DNA of 64,000 bases from Batillaria attramentaria (GCA_018292915.2 JACVVK020000147.1:1224501-1288500); one strand, 5' to 3'. Shown: positions 1-9,665, numbered from the stretch's first letter. Translations and numbers: made by a program. Notes: generated by a model not told the origin, from the letters alone.

Positions 1-53
1 ATGACAACTATGTGAGCGGAGGACATTTGGGGATGAACAAGACTTATAAGAAG
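1..53 (+). CDS. Ginger1-like transposase, end of upstream exon (zinc-finger half)
   Basis: Reading from base 3, the codons give DNYVSGGHLGMNKTYKK, the second-His part of an integrase H2C2 zinc finger. The first two bases (AT) would fit a His codon cut by the window edge, which is the expected place for the first zinc-ligand His. The exon ends at AAG followed by GTGAGC at 54, a good splice donor. The reading frame joins phase 0 to the exon starting at 407, restoring a continuous zinc-finger sequence. Confidence 0.75.
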
Positions 54-406
54 GTGAGCACCCGTTTTTGTACTCCCAGTTTTAACAGGCTTTAGAATGG
101 GAACGAGGTTTTGTGTGTTTCTGGTATGTCTGGTATAACCAACACATCGGATATAGCGGCCACTTTTGTCCTGGTGGACGTTATATCCGATGACTCCGTA
201 TATAACGTAAATTTTCCGGTATAGCCGATGTCTTCGGTATATAACGGACATTTTCCGGATTGAAGACATTTCCTTTGCTGGCTCTCTCTCTCTCTCTCTC
301 TCTCTCACTCACACCCCCCCCCCCCCCACACACACACACTGTTATCTACCAGTTATCTTTAAGACATAGTATTTATAAATATTTCATTACTCTTTTTTCT
401 CTCTAG
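54..406 (+). other. Intron inside the transposase zinc-finger coding region
   Basis: Phase-0 GT-AG intron: donor AAG|GTGAGC at 53/54, pyrimidine-rich tract and CTCTCTAG acceptor ending at 406. It contains three imperfect direct repeats around ATAACGGACATTTTCCGG (about 120-260) and a (CT)n-(C)n-(CA)n microsatellite (280-342). Removing it joins the His half of the zinc finger to its Cys half in frame. Confidence 0.75.
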
Positions 407-2236
407 GTCTTGGAGCGTTACTTCTGGCATGGAATGAAACAGGAGGTTGAAGACTACTGCAGATCATGCTGTGTGTGCCAGAACATGAACGCTTGCAGAA
501 AGAAGCCAGCAGCACCGCTTCACCCCATCCCAGTGCCCAAAAAGAAGTGGAGCCTCGTTGGAATGGACATCATAGGACCTTTGCAGGTCACTGACAGAGG
601 TAACCAGTACATTGTTGCCCTCACAGACCACTTTACAAAGTTTCCCGTTGCCAAGGCCATCCCGTGCAAGAGTTCAGAGGAAGTTGCCAGATTCATGTAC
701 GAAACCATCTGCATCTTTGGCGCGTTTGATTCCCTCATAACTGACCAAGGCCGTGAGTTCATTAACTTTGCGCTTGATATTCTCACCGACCGTTTCAATA
801 TCAACCATCGCATTTCTTCGGCCTACCACCCTGAGACGAACGGCCAACGGGAGAGGGACAATAGGACACTCAAAGACACTTTGGTAAAGATCACAGACAA
901 TGATGATTGGGATGAACTCTTGCCAGCAGCCCTGTTCGCCTACCGAACATCCGTTCACAAGTCTACACAGTTTTCACCCTTTTTGGCATTGTATGGTGAG
1001 CAGGCAAAACTACCATTTGACGTCACTGGTGATGCCAACGAGCAAGATCTGAACGAAGAAATCATGGACACTATGAAGGGGATTCACGAGGAAGTCAAGA
1101 ACAAAATTGGTGAAAACATTTCAAGGGCGCAGAAGAAGCAGAAAGAGTACTATGACAGCAGGCGTGCATATGACCACGGGTTCCGCATCGGAGACAAAGT
1201 CTTAATCATCAATGCTGCACGAGTACACAGAATGGGAGGCAAGATGGCACCAAGATTCGTCGGGCCATATGAGGTCATAAGTGTGTTGCCGAAGGGTCGA
1301 CTTCAACTGAAGAACACTAAAAGTGGGAAAATACTGAAGAATCTCTACAATATCAGCAACGTCAAATTGTTCCATGATCGTACACAGGACAACGCTGACC
1401 CCTCCCATGCTCCACAGGCTGACCCCTCCTATCATCCACAGGCTGACCCCTCCCATGCTCCACAGGCTGACCCCTCCTATCATCCACAGGCTGACCCCTC
1501 CCATGCTCCACAGGCTGACCCCTCCTATCATCCACAGGCTGACCCCTCCCATACTCCACAGGCTGACCCCTCCCATGCTCCACAGGCTGACCCCTCCTAT
1601 CATCCACAGGCTGACCCCTCCTATCATCCACAGGCTGACCCCTCCCATGCTCCACAGGCTGACCCCTCCTATCATCCACAGGCTGACCCCTCTTGCCAGC
1701 CGCCATTGAGAATGAAGTTCCACCCCGTTGATGGTGCCTGGCAAAAGGATCGGGCCTCCAGTTTGAATTTCCCCAGACTTTTCAGGCGGCACCCCTCAAG
1801 GGAAAGTGTTGAAGTTGACATTACGGCTACACCTCTCGATAGCGTTAGCGTAAAAGGAGATGGGAATTGTTTTTTCCGGTCTGTGAGCTTTGTTGTTTTG
1901 GGGACTGAGTCGAAATATAAGGAATTCCGAAATATCATTTGCGATTGGATTGAAAAGAATGACAAACGCTTCTACGGAACGAGCGCACGTGAAAATTACG
2001 TCGCGACATCAAACATGAGAAACGACCGTACTTGGGCCACCGAGGTTGAGATATTTGCTGCAGCCACCCTCTTGGACACGCCCGTGTATGTGTTCACAAG
2101 AGAGGCTCCAGGCCGACAACCTAGGTGGCTGAAATACGGGCCAGTTTGGCAATCGGCCCCATTGAAAACAGACAGAGCAATTTATATAATGAATCTTGGA
2201 CATCACTTTGCTCCTGTTTTTTGTGTCACTCCTTAG
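407..2236 (+). CDS. Ginger1-like transposase: integrase core, GPY motif, octapeptide repeats, OTU protease domain
   Basis: The open reading frame runs from the splice acceptor at 407 to a TAG at 2234-2236, about 609 codons with no internal stop. In order: the Cys half of the zinc finger (CRSCCVCQ); a DDE integrase core with Asp in VGMDIIGP, Asp in LITDQGREF and Glu in NGQRERDNR; a GPY motif (RFVGPYEV) characteristic of Gypsy-type integrases; an 8-residue repeat array; and an OTU domain with GDGNCFFR (catalytic Asp and Cys) and a C-terminal GHHFAPV (catalytic His). The integrase part should cut and join transposon ends in the nucleus. The OTU part would remove ubiquitin or act on the polyprotein; its real substrate is unknown. 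All catalytic residues are present, so this copy may be recently active. The ATG nearest the start is not used as a start, because the reading frame comes from the upstream exon. Confidence 0.8.
   Translation, partial: VLERYFWHGMKQEVEDYCRSCCVCQNMNACRKKPAAPLHPIPVPKKKWSLVGMDIIGPLQVTDRGNQYIVALTDHFTKFPVAKAIPCKSSEEVARFMYETICIFGAFDSLITDQGREFINFALDILTDRFNINHRISSAYHPETNGQRERDNRTLKDTLVKITDNDDWDELLPAALFAYRTSVHKSTQFSPFLALYGEQAKLPFDVTGDANEQDLNEEIMDTMKGIHEEVKNKIGENISRAQKKQKEYYDSRRAYDHGFRIGDKVLIINAARVHRMGGKMAPRFVGPYEVISVLPKGRLQLKNTKSGKILKNLYNISNVKLFHDRTQDNADPSHAPQADPSYHPQADPSHAPQADPSYHPQADPSHAPQADPSYHPQADPSHTPQADPSHAPQADPSYHPQADPSYHPQADPSHAPQADPSYHPQADPSCQPPLRMKFHPVDGAWQKDRASSLNFPRLFRRHPSRESVEVDITATPLDSVSVKGDGNCFFRSVSFVVLGTESKYKEFRNIICDWIEKNDKRFYGTSARENYVATSNMRNDRTWATEVEIFAAATLLDTPVYVFTREAPGRQPRWLKYGPVWQSAPLKTDRAIYIMNLGHHFAPVFCVTP
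1394..1705 (+). repeat. 24-bp minisatellite encoding (ADPSxxPQ)n inside the transposase
   Basis: Twelve full 24-bp units plus a degenerate thirteenth. Two versions, ADPSHAPQ and ADPSYHPQ, mostly alternate, with one ADPSHTPQ. All indels are multiples of the unit, so the frame is kept. It forms a Pro-rich linker between the GPY motif and the OTU domain. Confidence 0.95.
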
Positions 2237-2837
2237 ACCAGAACTGTTAGTCTTCTGCTGTTTTTGTTGTTTCAAGCGTCATGATTTGAGACACTGGTAC
2301 TCAGTCTTGACTGTCTACTTGAAGTACGCTGAAAGCCAAAGGTGGCAACTAGTTTTCATGTCATGGACACTTACTTAATTTTGAAGAAATATTTTTCTAT
2401 GGCGTTGTATAGAAAATATTAGATACTTGGTCTTTGATGTTATTCTCTAAATGCTATTTCCAGTTTAAAAAAATTGACAGGAAATGTGGACTTTCATGCA
2501 TTCGATGACGTTTCATGCAAAGACAGTACGGTAGAAGTTTGTTTTGTACTTTGCTATTGTTATTATTTTGCTCATTTCAGGACAAGATGTGCGATTAACA
2601 ATTTATTAATTTACATTTATGTTGCGTTATAAAGTGCACAGCGCTCTGGTTAACAATTTCTGTTGCAACTCTTTGCTATTCATTAACTGTTTCTTGTTTC
2701 ATTTCTTGTTTCTTTGACACAGTTTGACTGGACATACCTTTTGAAATAAAGTTTTTCTTGTCAAAGAACGTAAATGTCTATTTCAGGTTTTGCTAGAGAG
2801 AGAGAGATAGAGAGTGGGGGGGGGGGGGGGAGGGGGG

Positions 2838-2869
<32 letters not shown>

Positions 2870-3140
2870 TGATTGACTTATTTATTTATTGTTTGAAATT
2901 CTAGTAATAATGTTTAGTATTCGGTACAACCATCTCATAAACAAAAACAAAAAAAAAAGAACCAATGCAAAAAAACAACTGAAAGAAACAAGAACCAACA
3001 ACCAAACAAATATATCTCACACACACAAAAATAACAACAAGCACATAAATCGGGAAAAAAAAAGAAAAAAAAATGTTCCTATGGCCCTGTGCTTTTGGGG
3101 ACAATAAAGTTTTGTAACAATAAAGTTAAAAATAAATACT
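2237..3140. other. AT-rich 3' flank of the transposase, no gene seen
   Basis: Contains AATAAA near 2744, a (GA)n/(G)n/(GA)n microsatellite (2795-2866) and an A-rich stretch (2940-3075). The short reading frames here are low-complexity and not convincing as genes. Confidence 0.5.
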
Positions 3141-3164
3141 GACATAGCTCTACATTGGTTAGAA

Positions 3165-3345
3165 AAGAGGGGGACCAGTTCGAGAGGGGGCCTATTTTGG
3201 ATGCGAGGGGGGACCAAAATCGCCCAGGGGGACCAGTCGAAAACGAGGCTGGATGTCTAAGGGGGGGACCATTATAGAGCAGTTTTTGCCACGAATTGGT
3301 CCCCCGGGGGACTACTTCAGAGGGGGGACCGGACCGGATGCTACA
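3165..3345. repeat. Cluster of GGGGGACC motifs
   Basis: GGGGGACC or a near variant recurs at least six times at irregular spacing (around 3168, 3209, 3226, 3263, 3302 and 3321), with runs of five to seven G. I do not recognise the family. The G-runs could form G-quadruplexes on the plus strand. Confidence 0.55.
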
Positions 3346-3952
3346 CCGGCTCCCCGCACCGCTCATAGACCGAATCATTTTCGAAATGTACCTCAAACCG
3401 CTTTGGTTTGAAGTGACAAAAACGTGGAAAGAAAGCAGTAAGCCCATTGACGTCATCTGAGTAAGAGTCAACTGATTCGTCTAGATCTATATCGCTCACC
3501 ATGACAGTTTTTCTGAGTCGGAGTACAGATTCTGGTAGCAAACATCACACGTGTCAAAGTTGCGCCGATGTCTTTTGGTCTCCCGCTGTCTCGAAAAAGT
3601 TAGGTAACTCTCGAGTTTGTATTTTGGTCAGCTGAGTGACTCCCTTCTCTGTGTGTGTCCCACACCACAAAACAAAATAATTGAACCACAGCCCTGTGTG
3701 TTTCAGCGGTGAGCGTCGTACTCGGAAAGCTGACACGTGATACACGCATAAATTATGCCTCGCCCATAATTATAAATGTTATGGTTTAGATGTGAATCTG
3801 AATTTGGGTCTATGCAATGTCTTTTTCCCCATAAAAACGCGGAAAAAAGAAATATTTGCTATACCTTTTGCTATACCTTCTATACACAAAGGTATAATGT
3901 ATAATTAAGGAATGCTGCATTGCTTTTTCCCCGCTTTAACACTTTCTACCGC

Positions 3953-4018
3953 GGTCGGTACCAGGTACCGACCAGTGGGGCCCGCATCACTGTCCTAGGT
4001 CGGTACCTGGTACCGACC
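3953..4018. repeat. Perfect 21-bp inverted repeat, each arm itself palindromic
   Basis: GGTCGGTACCAGGTACCGAC-C at 3953-3973 is exactly complementary to 3998-4018, with a 24-base spacer. Each arm is also an odd palindrome around a central A or T, so several hairpins or a cruciform are possible. Function unknown. Confidence 0.85.
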
Positions 4019-4257
4019 ACATCGTGGAACAAACTACAAATTTCAACCCCAATAACTGATGCAATTTCATTGACATTGTTCAAAAGTCAGTACACATATC
4101 AAACAATGTATTATAAAACATGTCTCCCAAATTTAAAGAAATCCATCGAGAACTTAAAGAGTTATTAGCTTTAGAAAGCAGTAACCCATACTCATGCCTG
4201 GAAAACGCTCAGGCAGAGGCTGCATGCGTGACCTAGATTCCTGTAGGGCTGAAAGTG

Positions 4258-4505
4258 TTAATCTCGTTTTAATGATGTTTGAAACGGCAATATTTTCTTC
4301 TCCTTTCTCGCAACACAGTTCTAACCACATTCATATACAGGGTAGAAATGAAAGTACTTTGCTACACAAAGGTATAATTAAGGAATGCCGTAGTGCTTTT
4401 TTCCCGCTTTAATTTCGTCTTAATGTTGTTTGAAACGGCCATATTTTCTTGTTCTTTCTTGCGACACAGTTCTAACCACATTCATACACAGACTAGAAAT
4501 GCATG
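4258..4505. repeat. Two imperfect direct repeats of about 165 bp spacing
   Basis: The motif TTTGAAACGGC, followed by an ATATTTTCTT tract, CACAGTTCTAACCACATTC and a GAAATG end, occurs at 4278-4350 and again at 4430-4502. A second motif, ACACAAAGGTATAAT, then AAGGAATGC and TTTTTCCCGCTTTAA, occurs near 3884-3938 and 4364-4413. Confidence 0.7.
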
Positions 4506-4518
4506 TTACAGTCTTTAC

Positions 4519-5280
4519 CTGGGTAGGGACTAGGGCAGCAAAAATTCTTCATCTCTCCGACCTGTTCCTTCAGCTCCTTGACAGCGGTCTCTGTGGCGTC
4601 ATTCCGCTGCCTCAGCGCTGTGCTAACTTCCTGCAGCTTTGTGTAGTTGCCTCTCAGCTCTGTGTTCACGTTGTCCATGACGGAGAACTTGCTTCTCAGC
4701 TGCTCGCTGGCTCTTTGTGTGGCGTCGACCTGGCTTCTCAGCTCCTTCTCAACATTCTGCATGGCTGTGACCTTGTTTCTCAGCTCCTCGCTGGCTCGCT
4801 GTGTGACATTGACCTGGCTTCTCAGCTCTGTGTTCACTTTCTGCATGGCAGTGACCTTGTTTTTCAACTCCTTGCTGACTTTTTGCGTGACTATGACCTG
4901 GCGCCTCAGTTCCATCTCCACACCCTGCATAACAGAGACCTTATTTTTCAGGAACACGCCGTCTGTCCGTGACGCGTTGACCTCGTTCCTCAGCTCGACG
5001 TTCTCCTGTTTGATCTCTCGGATTTGGGATTTCAGTTGTGACGTGTCGTGTGTGATGGCGCTGGTGATGGCCAGTATGATGTCATCGCTTCCGACGTAAG
5101 CTGTGTCTGATCTGAAGCAGTCCTCTCTACCTTGATAGTTCTGCCCGACACACCCGTACAGCCCTTCACTTGCCCGTGGACTCAGCAGAAACGTGAAGGT
5201 CTCGTTTGAAGAACTCGAAGCCGTCATGATTGTTCCCTCCGGGGTCTGTGTAGACAGATACACCAGCACATCAAATGGAA
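4519..5280 (-). CDS. Coiled-coil exon of an Ig/FREP-like extracellular protein
   Basis: Minus-strand open exon bounded by an acceptor (CCCCTGAG before 5280) and a donor (CAG|GTAAAG, exon end 4519). The first ~60 residues look like the end of an Ig-type domain (ASEGLYGCVGQ, the Y-x-C of an F strand). About 150 residues follow of nearly uninterrupted coiled coil, made of nine 14-residue units such as RSQVNVTQRASEEL alternating with RNKVTAMQNVEKEL, so the true period is 28 residues (84 bp). The exon ends in FCCPSPYP, a possible inter-chain disulfide knot. Ig domain, coiled interceding region and fibrinogen domain is the layout of molluscan FREPs, secreted lectin-like immune proteins; the coiled coil would drive oligomerisation. 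No fibrinogen exon is seen; it would lie beyond base 1. Other long coiled-coil secreted proteins remain possible. Confidence 0.6.
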
Positions 5281-5399
5281 CTCAGGGGATTTGTTACGCT
5301 TGCGGCGAAGGAAATGCTGCCATGCGCCGTACACATTGGGCGATGACTGACCACAGAAGAGAACTCACACTGTCCCGTTGAGATATGTGTCAAACAATA

Positions 5400-5430
5400 C
5401 TTACTTCCATACTACTACTACTACTACTGT

Positions 5431-5471
<41 letters not shown>

Positions 5472-5535
5472 TAGTAAAGCGCCTGTATAATAATAATAAT
5501 AATTATTATTATTATTTATTATGCAGGTATCATAT
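5400..5535. repeat. (ACT)n and (AAT/ATT)n trinucleotide tracts
   Basis: Interrupted ACT repeats at 5411-5472 and AAT/ATT repeats at 5487-5520. The AAT part merges with the tail of the adjacent SINE-C fragment. Confidence 0.9.
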
Positions 5536-5692
5536 TTCTCGGATCAAGGCTTCGCAAACTGAACCCAATACGCACGCTCACGTGAATCACACGCATTCTC
5601 TACACACCTAGGACATCATTACATTACAATCACACGTTGAGAAGGGTCAGCTCAGCTATTTTAAGTTTAAAAATATAACCTTAGAATTGCTT
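5476..5692 (-). mobile_element. SINE-C fragment (3' body and tail)
   Basis: Minus-strand match to the 3' half of SINE-C: tail AGCGCC with (ATT)n, then ACGCACGCTCACGTGAATCA and the CACGTGxTG-like segment. The tRNA-like head is missing. Confidence 0.75.
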
Positions 5693-5779
5693 TTATTTTT
5701 TTAATTGATTTGCAGATTATCTGTTATTGTAAGATACAATGAACCTGAAGACAAAGCCATTGCATTCAAACTGACCATC

Positions 5780-5933
5780 AGGTAAACGGTGAGGTTGGTG
5801 TCCTTACGCTGATTTCTAGGGACGAAACATTTGATGGGAAATTTCCACTTCTCACTTTCCTCTTCCTGAACTGCGCGTCGCCCAAACTCAAAGCGCAGGC
5901 ATTTTGTGATGGTTTTTGGCTTTTTGGATTGGT
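5780..5933 (-). CDS. Possible upstream exon of the same Ig/coiled-coil gene
   Basis: On the minus strand TTTGACTGCAG, ending at 5934, is a good acceptor. It opens a frame with KCLRFEFGRR, KWKFPIKCF and NLTVYLMV, which has the spaced Cys/Trp/Cys and beta-strand pattern of an Ig-like domain. A donor GTCAGT or GTTTGA lies near 5776-5783; only the latter fits the phase of the next exon at 5280. The match to the neighbour is plausible but not proven. Confidence 0.4.
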
Positions 5934-5955
5934 CTGCAGTCAAATAAAAAGGTGT

Positions 5956-5957
<2 letters not shown>

Positions 5958-5991
<34 letters not shown>

Positions 5992-6372
5992 ATTGTATAG
6001 GCGCCTTACCCAATTTCATGAATCATCTCAAAGAGCCGCGAACTAAACCCAACACGCACGCTCACGTGAATCACACGCATTCTCTCACACACTGGACGTA
6101 AACACATCACAATCACGTGGTGCGAAGGGTTAGCTCGGCTATTTAAATTTCGGAATTTAGAATTGCATTTATTTTTCAAATTTGGTGGGCCGAACATTTC
6201 CAAAGCAGAGGGGGAGGAAGCCGGAGTACCCGGAGAGAACTCCGACGATCGGACCGAATGAACGGTGCCACATACGAGAAGGAAAAATTCTTTGCCCCGA
6301 GTGGGACTCGAACCCCTGACCTCTCACATTGGTGACAAGTCTCTTAACCACTAGACGACCGACCGCCCCCGG
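5958..6372 (-). mobile_element. SINE-C, nearly full length
   Basis: The best SINE-C copy here. On the minus strand the head GGGGCGGTCGGTGGTCTAGT begins at about 6370, with a GGTTCGAGTCC B box of the RNA polymerase III internal promoter. The body includes GTATGTGGCACCGTTCATTC-like and TTCTCTCCGGGTACTCCGG segments. The 3' end is AGCGCC/GGCGCCTATACAATACTCA followed by (ATT)n. About 410 bp. Confidence 0.85.
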
Positions 6373-7100
6373 CTTGCCATGCCGCAAAATATTGTCACGA
6401 TGATAATGATGCTTGATGGTATAGTACTTCTCTTCGGCGCACATATCCATCTATACTGAAATGCTCTTGGCGCCGCCGGGCTAGAGGACGAAGCAGTAAA
6501 AGCCTGCTGCCAATATTTTGTGTGCAAACCTCCACCCTGCTATTCACTCTGGTGCGTTCGACAGTATTTTCGATTACCACGCCACCGGCCACAGCATACT
6601 CTTCTTCGAAAGATGAACGTGGGGTGCACACTTGATATTTGTGTGTGTGTGTGTGTGTGGGGTGTGTGTGTGTGTGTGTGTGTGTGTGAAGTCGGAAACC
6701 TTTACCACTAGACCAAATCCCGTGTCGCTTTAGTGGCTGATTGCCTCCCTTACATGCGTCGATACTTTGAATACTGGGGAACTGCGATTGTGGATTGTGG
6801 ATTTATCCAGGCTCCTACACGTGGTGATGGTGATTCGAGTGCAGTAAGCATTTCTTTGTAAGGGGGAGGGCGAGGGAGGGGGGTGATGTTTAAAAAGAGA
6901 ATGTATTTCGATTGTACAGACACCTTGAGTTATCGTTATGACAAGCCCATCTACTGGAAAACCTATTTTTAGAAGAGTTTTAACAAACTCCTCTAAAAAC
7001 AAAAAAATCGCCTGGTGGATCAGCCGGTCCTCTGCCTCCAGATGTATATGGTCGAGTGTGCAAGCTAACTAGAAAATAGGTCTAATCGATCAAATCAATC
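6373..7100. other. No gene seen; short (GT)n tract
   Basis: A (GT)n run at 6638-6687 and a GA/G-rich stretch at 6858-6885. Otherwise unremarkable sequence with no convincing exon. Confidence 0.4.
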
Positions 7101-7173
7101 ATCAAATTCCAAGAAGCAATCCCCATCGAGATGGTACGAGGAATGTGGAATAACACACAACACGGAACATACC

Positions 7174-7360
7174 TGCTACTGCGAGAGCCACTGGAAGCTT
7201 GTCAGGTTTGGCACCGGTCCTGTCTTCTCGCCAACAGCGTCTGTATACCGAGGGCCGTCCGATGGCCCGTCTTTGGAGGTGACGCTGCCTTTCCCGTGAT
7301 GGTGAAGGTTGAGATAAAGGCCCTTTGATGTGATGAGACCGTGGGTGTGATTGTCGTAAT
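7174..7360 (-). CDS. Possible internal exon, unrecognised
   Basis: On the minus strand TGTGTGTTTCAG is followed by an open block to a donor CAG|GTATGT near 7172. The frame giving GLYLNLHHHGKGSVTSKDG is hydrophilic but ends at a TAG just before the donor. The third frame (LRQSHPRSHHIKGP...) is open through the donor. Splice signals support an exon better than the protein does. It might belong to the minus-strand Ig/coiled-coil gene downstream. Confidence 0.3.
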
Positions 7361-7674
7361 CCTGAAACACACACGCGCACGTACACGCACAGGCATACGC
7401 ACACACACCATTCTTATTATCAATTCTTATTTTACGCACAGTACCGTGCTGTAGTGGAATGTGGACACAATCAGGTTACCACGGCGCCTCGGCACAGCTG
7501 CGTCAGTTTAAGTGTCTTTACATCTTTGCTTCCAGATTATTTTCGATCCGACCAAGCCACTGACTGAACAGTAGTTAGCTATGGCTTTGTGCCTGCCAGA
7601 GTCGGCCCACCCACAAACGCTCTGTGTATACTCCCTACAGAGCCAACAATCAAAACAACTACCTTGCATTCAAA

Positions 7675-7976
<302 letters not shown>

Positions 7977-8106
7977 TCCGAAGCGGAAGTTCAATGAACC
8001 AGCTTGAAAATTGATATTAGAAAACTGATTCAGCTATATTTTTTCACAGTAGACAAAAGCTACATAGAAGTTTGATGTTTCGGCGAATTTATCTCCCTTT
8101 TTTTCT

Positions 8107-8278
8107 GGGGAGCCGGGATAGCCCAATGGTAGAGCGTTGGACTCCGAATGCTCGGGTCGTTAGTTGCAAATCCCGGTTGGGGCCAAATATTTGTGCTGGC
8201 CTTTTTCTCGTTGCCCCGTCTTTGATATCACCCATACGTGGTGGAAAAGGACGTTAAACTCTCAAACACCCACCCACA
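8107..8278 (+). mobile_element. SINE-A copy
   Basis: tRNA-like head GGGGAGCCGGGATAGCCCAA with A box and B box (slightly mutated, GTTGCAAATCCCGG), then the family body (ATTTGTGCTGGC, GTTGCCCCGTCTTTGATATC, GTGGAAAAGGACGTTAAA) and a CAAACACCCACCC tail. Flanked by an imperfect duplication of CTCCCTT-TTT. Confidence 0.9.
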
Positions 8279-8538
8279 TACCCTCCCTTCTTTCTTCAGA
8301 AACTACAGCCAATTATATTATTTTTTTACATATTGTTTATGTTGTCAATAACAGACTAGTTGTTAATCTTAACAAAGAGACACGCATGTATTCTAAGAGG
8401 ACCTCGTCTCTTTTCACATTTTCTTCAGTAAGGGAAGGGGAATGGGGGGGAGGGGGGGGGGGCAAGTGGGCGTCAAAATATCTGTTAGACTTGTTACCAC
8501 CAAACAACGTCATTTCAAAATGAACAACTTAGAAAAAT

Positions 8539-9049
8539 GTACCGGCCCCCGTAGTGTAGTGGTTAGCACTTCGGACTATGGACCGGGAGACCCGGGTTCA
8601 AATCCCAGCCCAGGCAAGCGGGATTTTTCCTACATAGGTCGGCTCCTACTTAGAGCGGGTGTGCTATGGGCCCAATGGGGGGCTGTTGCCACACAGCCGA
8701 GCTTCACCCACGTCACGGTGCGACTTTGGGAGTGCTTCCCTTGGTATGACACGTCTTATGATGTGGATGATTACACGGCCGACACCGCAGGTGCCGTAGT
8801 TCCCGGGCCTAGTTAATGCCGGGATATTTATGACAGGAAGCGTGGAATGCGGCCCTGTCCCGCAGTCCCAAACCACACGGACCTCCATAGCATCATCATC
8901 TACCACCATCCTCATCTCCATCATCATGCATAATAAAAATTGCCCCAACTTCCGAGCCCTCCGTGGATTCCACCCATTACCAACGAGGAACACCACTGGA
9001 GCCGTCAAAGAGTTGTGGCAGCAAAAAACAAAACAACAACAACAACAAA
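8539..9049 (+). mobile_element. SINE-B, full length (511 bp) with exact target duplication
   Basis: The 13-bp AACTTAGAAAAAT at 8526-8538 is repeated at 9050-9062, fixing both ends. The head CCCCCGTAGTGTAGTGGTTA-GCAC with GGTTCAAATCC resembles a tRNA (Gln-like D arm and B box). The long body ends in GCCCCAACTTCCGAGCCCTC, CACCACTGGAG and a (CAA)n tail. It is the reference copy for the family in this window. Confidence 0.9.
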
Positions 9050-9315
9050 AACTTAGAAAAATATCCGACACAGAATCTCACGGTGTGACGGTGCCTTCAT
9101 CGCGGAAGGCCTCCCCTTTGTCCAGGGAAGAGCCCCGGATTAAAGTGCCGTTTTTTCCTTTGTGCACTTTTAGCTTCCTCCCATCCCTGTGGACACAGGA
9201 AGCTCCTGCAACAATACAGAGCAACCAACATGTCTGCTCACTGACTGGTGCATGGCAGAATAGAAAACGATTAGTATCATGCAGATACAAACAGGAGTCA
9301 GCCCTTTGTTCCACA

Positions 9316-9665
9316 TCTACGTTCCCGCAAGTCTATGTTCCCTAGGTCTATGCCCCCCACGTCTATGTCCCCCAGGTCTACGTCCCCATAGGCCGGCCTA
9401 CACCCCCGCCCCCCCCCCCCTCCCAGGTCTAATTTCCCAAAGGTCCAAATGTTCCAAAAGGTCTATGTTCCCAAAGGTCTATGTTCCCAAAGGTCAATGT
9501 TCCCAAAGGTCTATGTTCCCAAAGGTCTATTTCCCTCTAGGTCTATGTTCCCCCAGGTATGTGTTCTCCAAGGTCTATGTCCACCAGGTCTATCTCCCCC
9601 AGATCTATGCTCCTCCAGGTCTGTGTCCCCTTGTATCTGTGTTCCCCCAAGTCCGTGTTCGTTCT
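9316..9665. repeat. Degenerate ~18-bp minisatellite (GTCTATGTTCCC-type)
   Basis: Units such as AAGGTCTATGTTCCCA and AGGTCTATGTCCCCC recur about 18 times with drift. A C-rich block sits at 9400-9425. Reading frames here (VYVPKGLCSQRSMFPK) merely reflect the repeat. Confidence 0.85.

Larger units (their letters stand above)
1..2760 (+). mobile_element. Ginger1-type DNA transposon, 3' part (5' end outside window)
   Basis: The stretch encodes a Gypsy-like integrase followed by an OTU protease domain. Integrase plus C-terminal OTU or Ulp1 protease is the published hallmark of Ginger1 cut-and-paste DNA transposons, while Gypsy retroelements normally carry RT and RNase H before the integrase. The 5' end, and therefore one terminal inverted repeat, lies before base 1, so TIRs and a CCGG/CCGT-type target duplication cannot be checked here. 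An AATAAA at about 2744 is a plausible poly(A) signal. The 3' boundary is a guess. A Ty3/Gypsy element with an OTU domain is the alternative. Confidence 0.7.

Noticed and set aside
1202..1792. 196-residue minus-strand frame opposite the transposase
   Set aside because: It is the antisense of the 24-bp repeat array and flanks; the plus strand has conserved integrase and OTU motifs.
4430..5099. Plus-strand Leu-rich frames opposite the coiled coil
   Set aside because: Mirror image of the minus-strand heptad repeat; splice sites and heptads support the minus strand.
8545..8620. Functional tRNA genes at the SINE heads (also at 6300, 14070, 23580, 24290 and others)
   Set aside because: A and B boxes are present, but acceptor stems do not pair and each continues into a conserved SINE body; they are SINE promoters.
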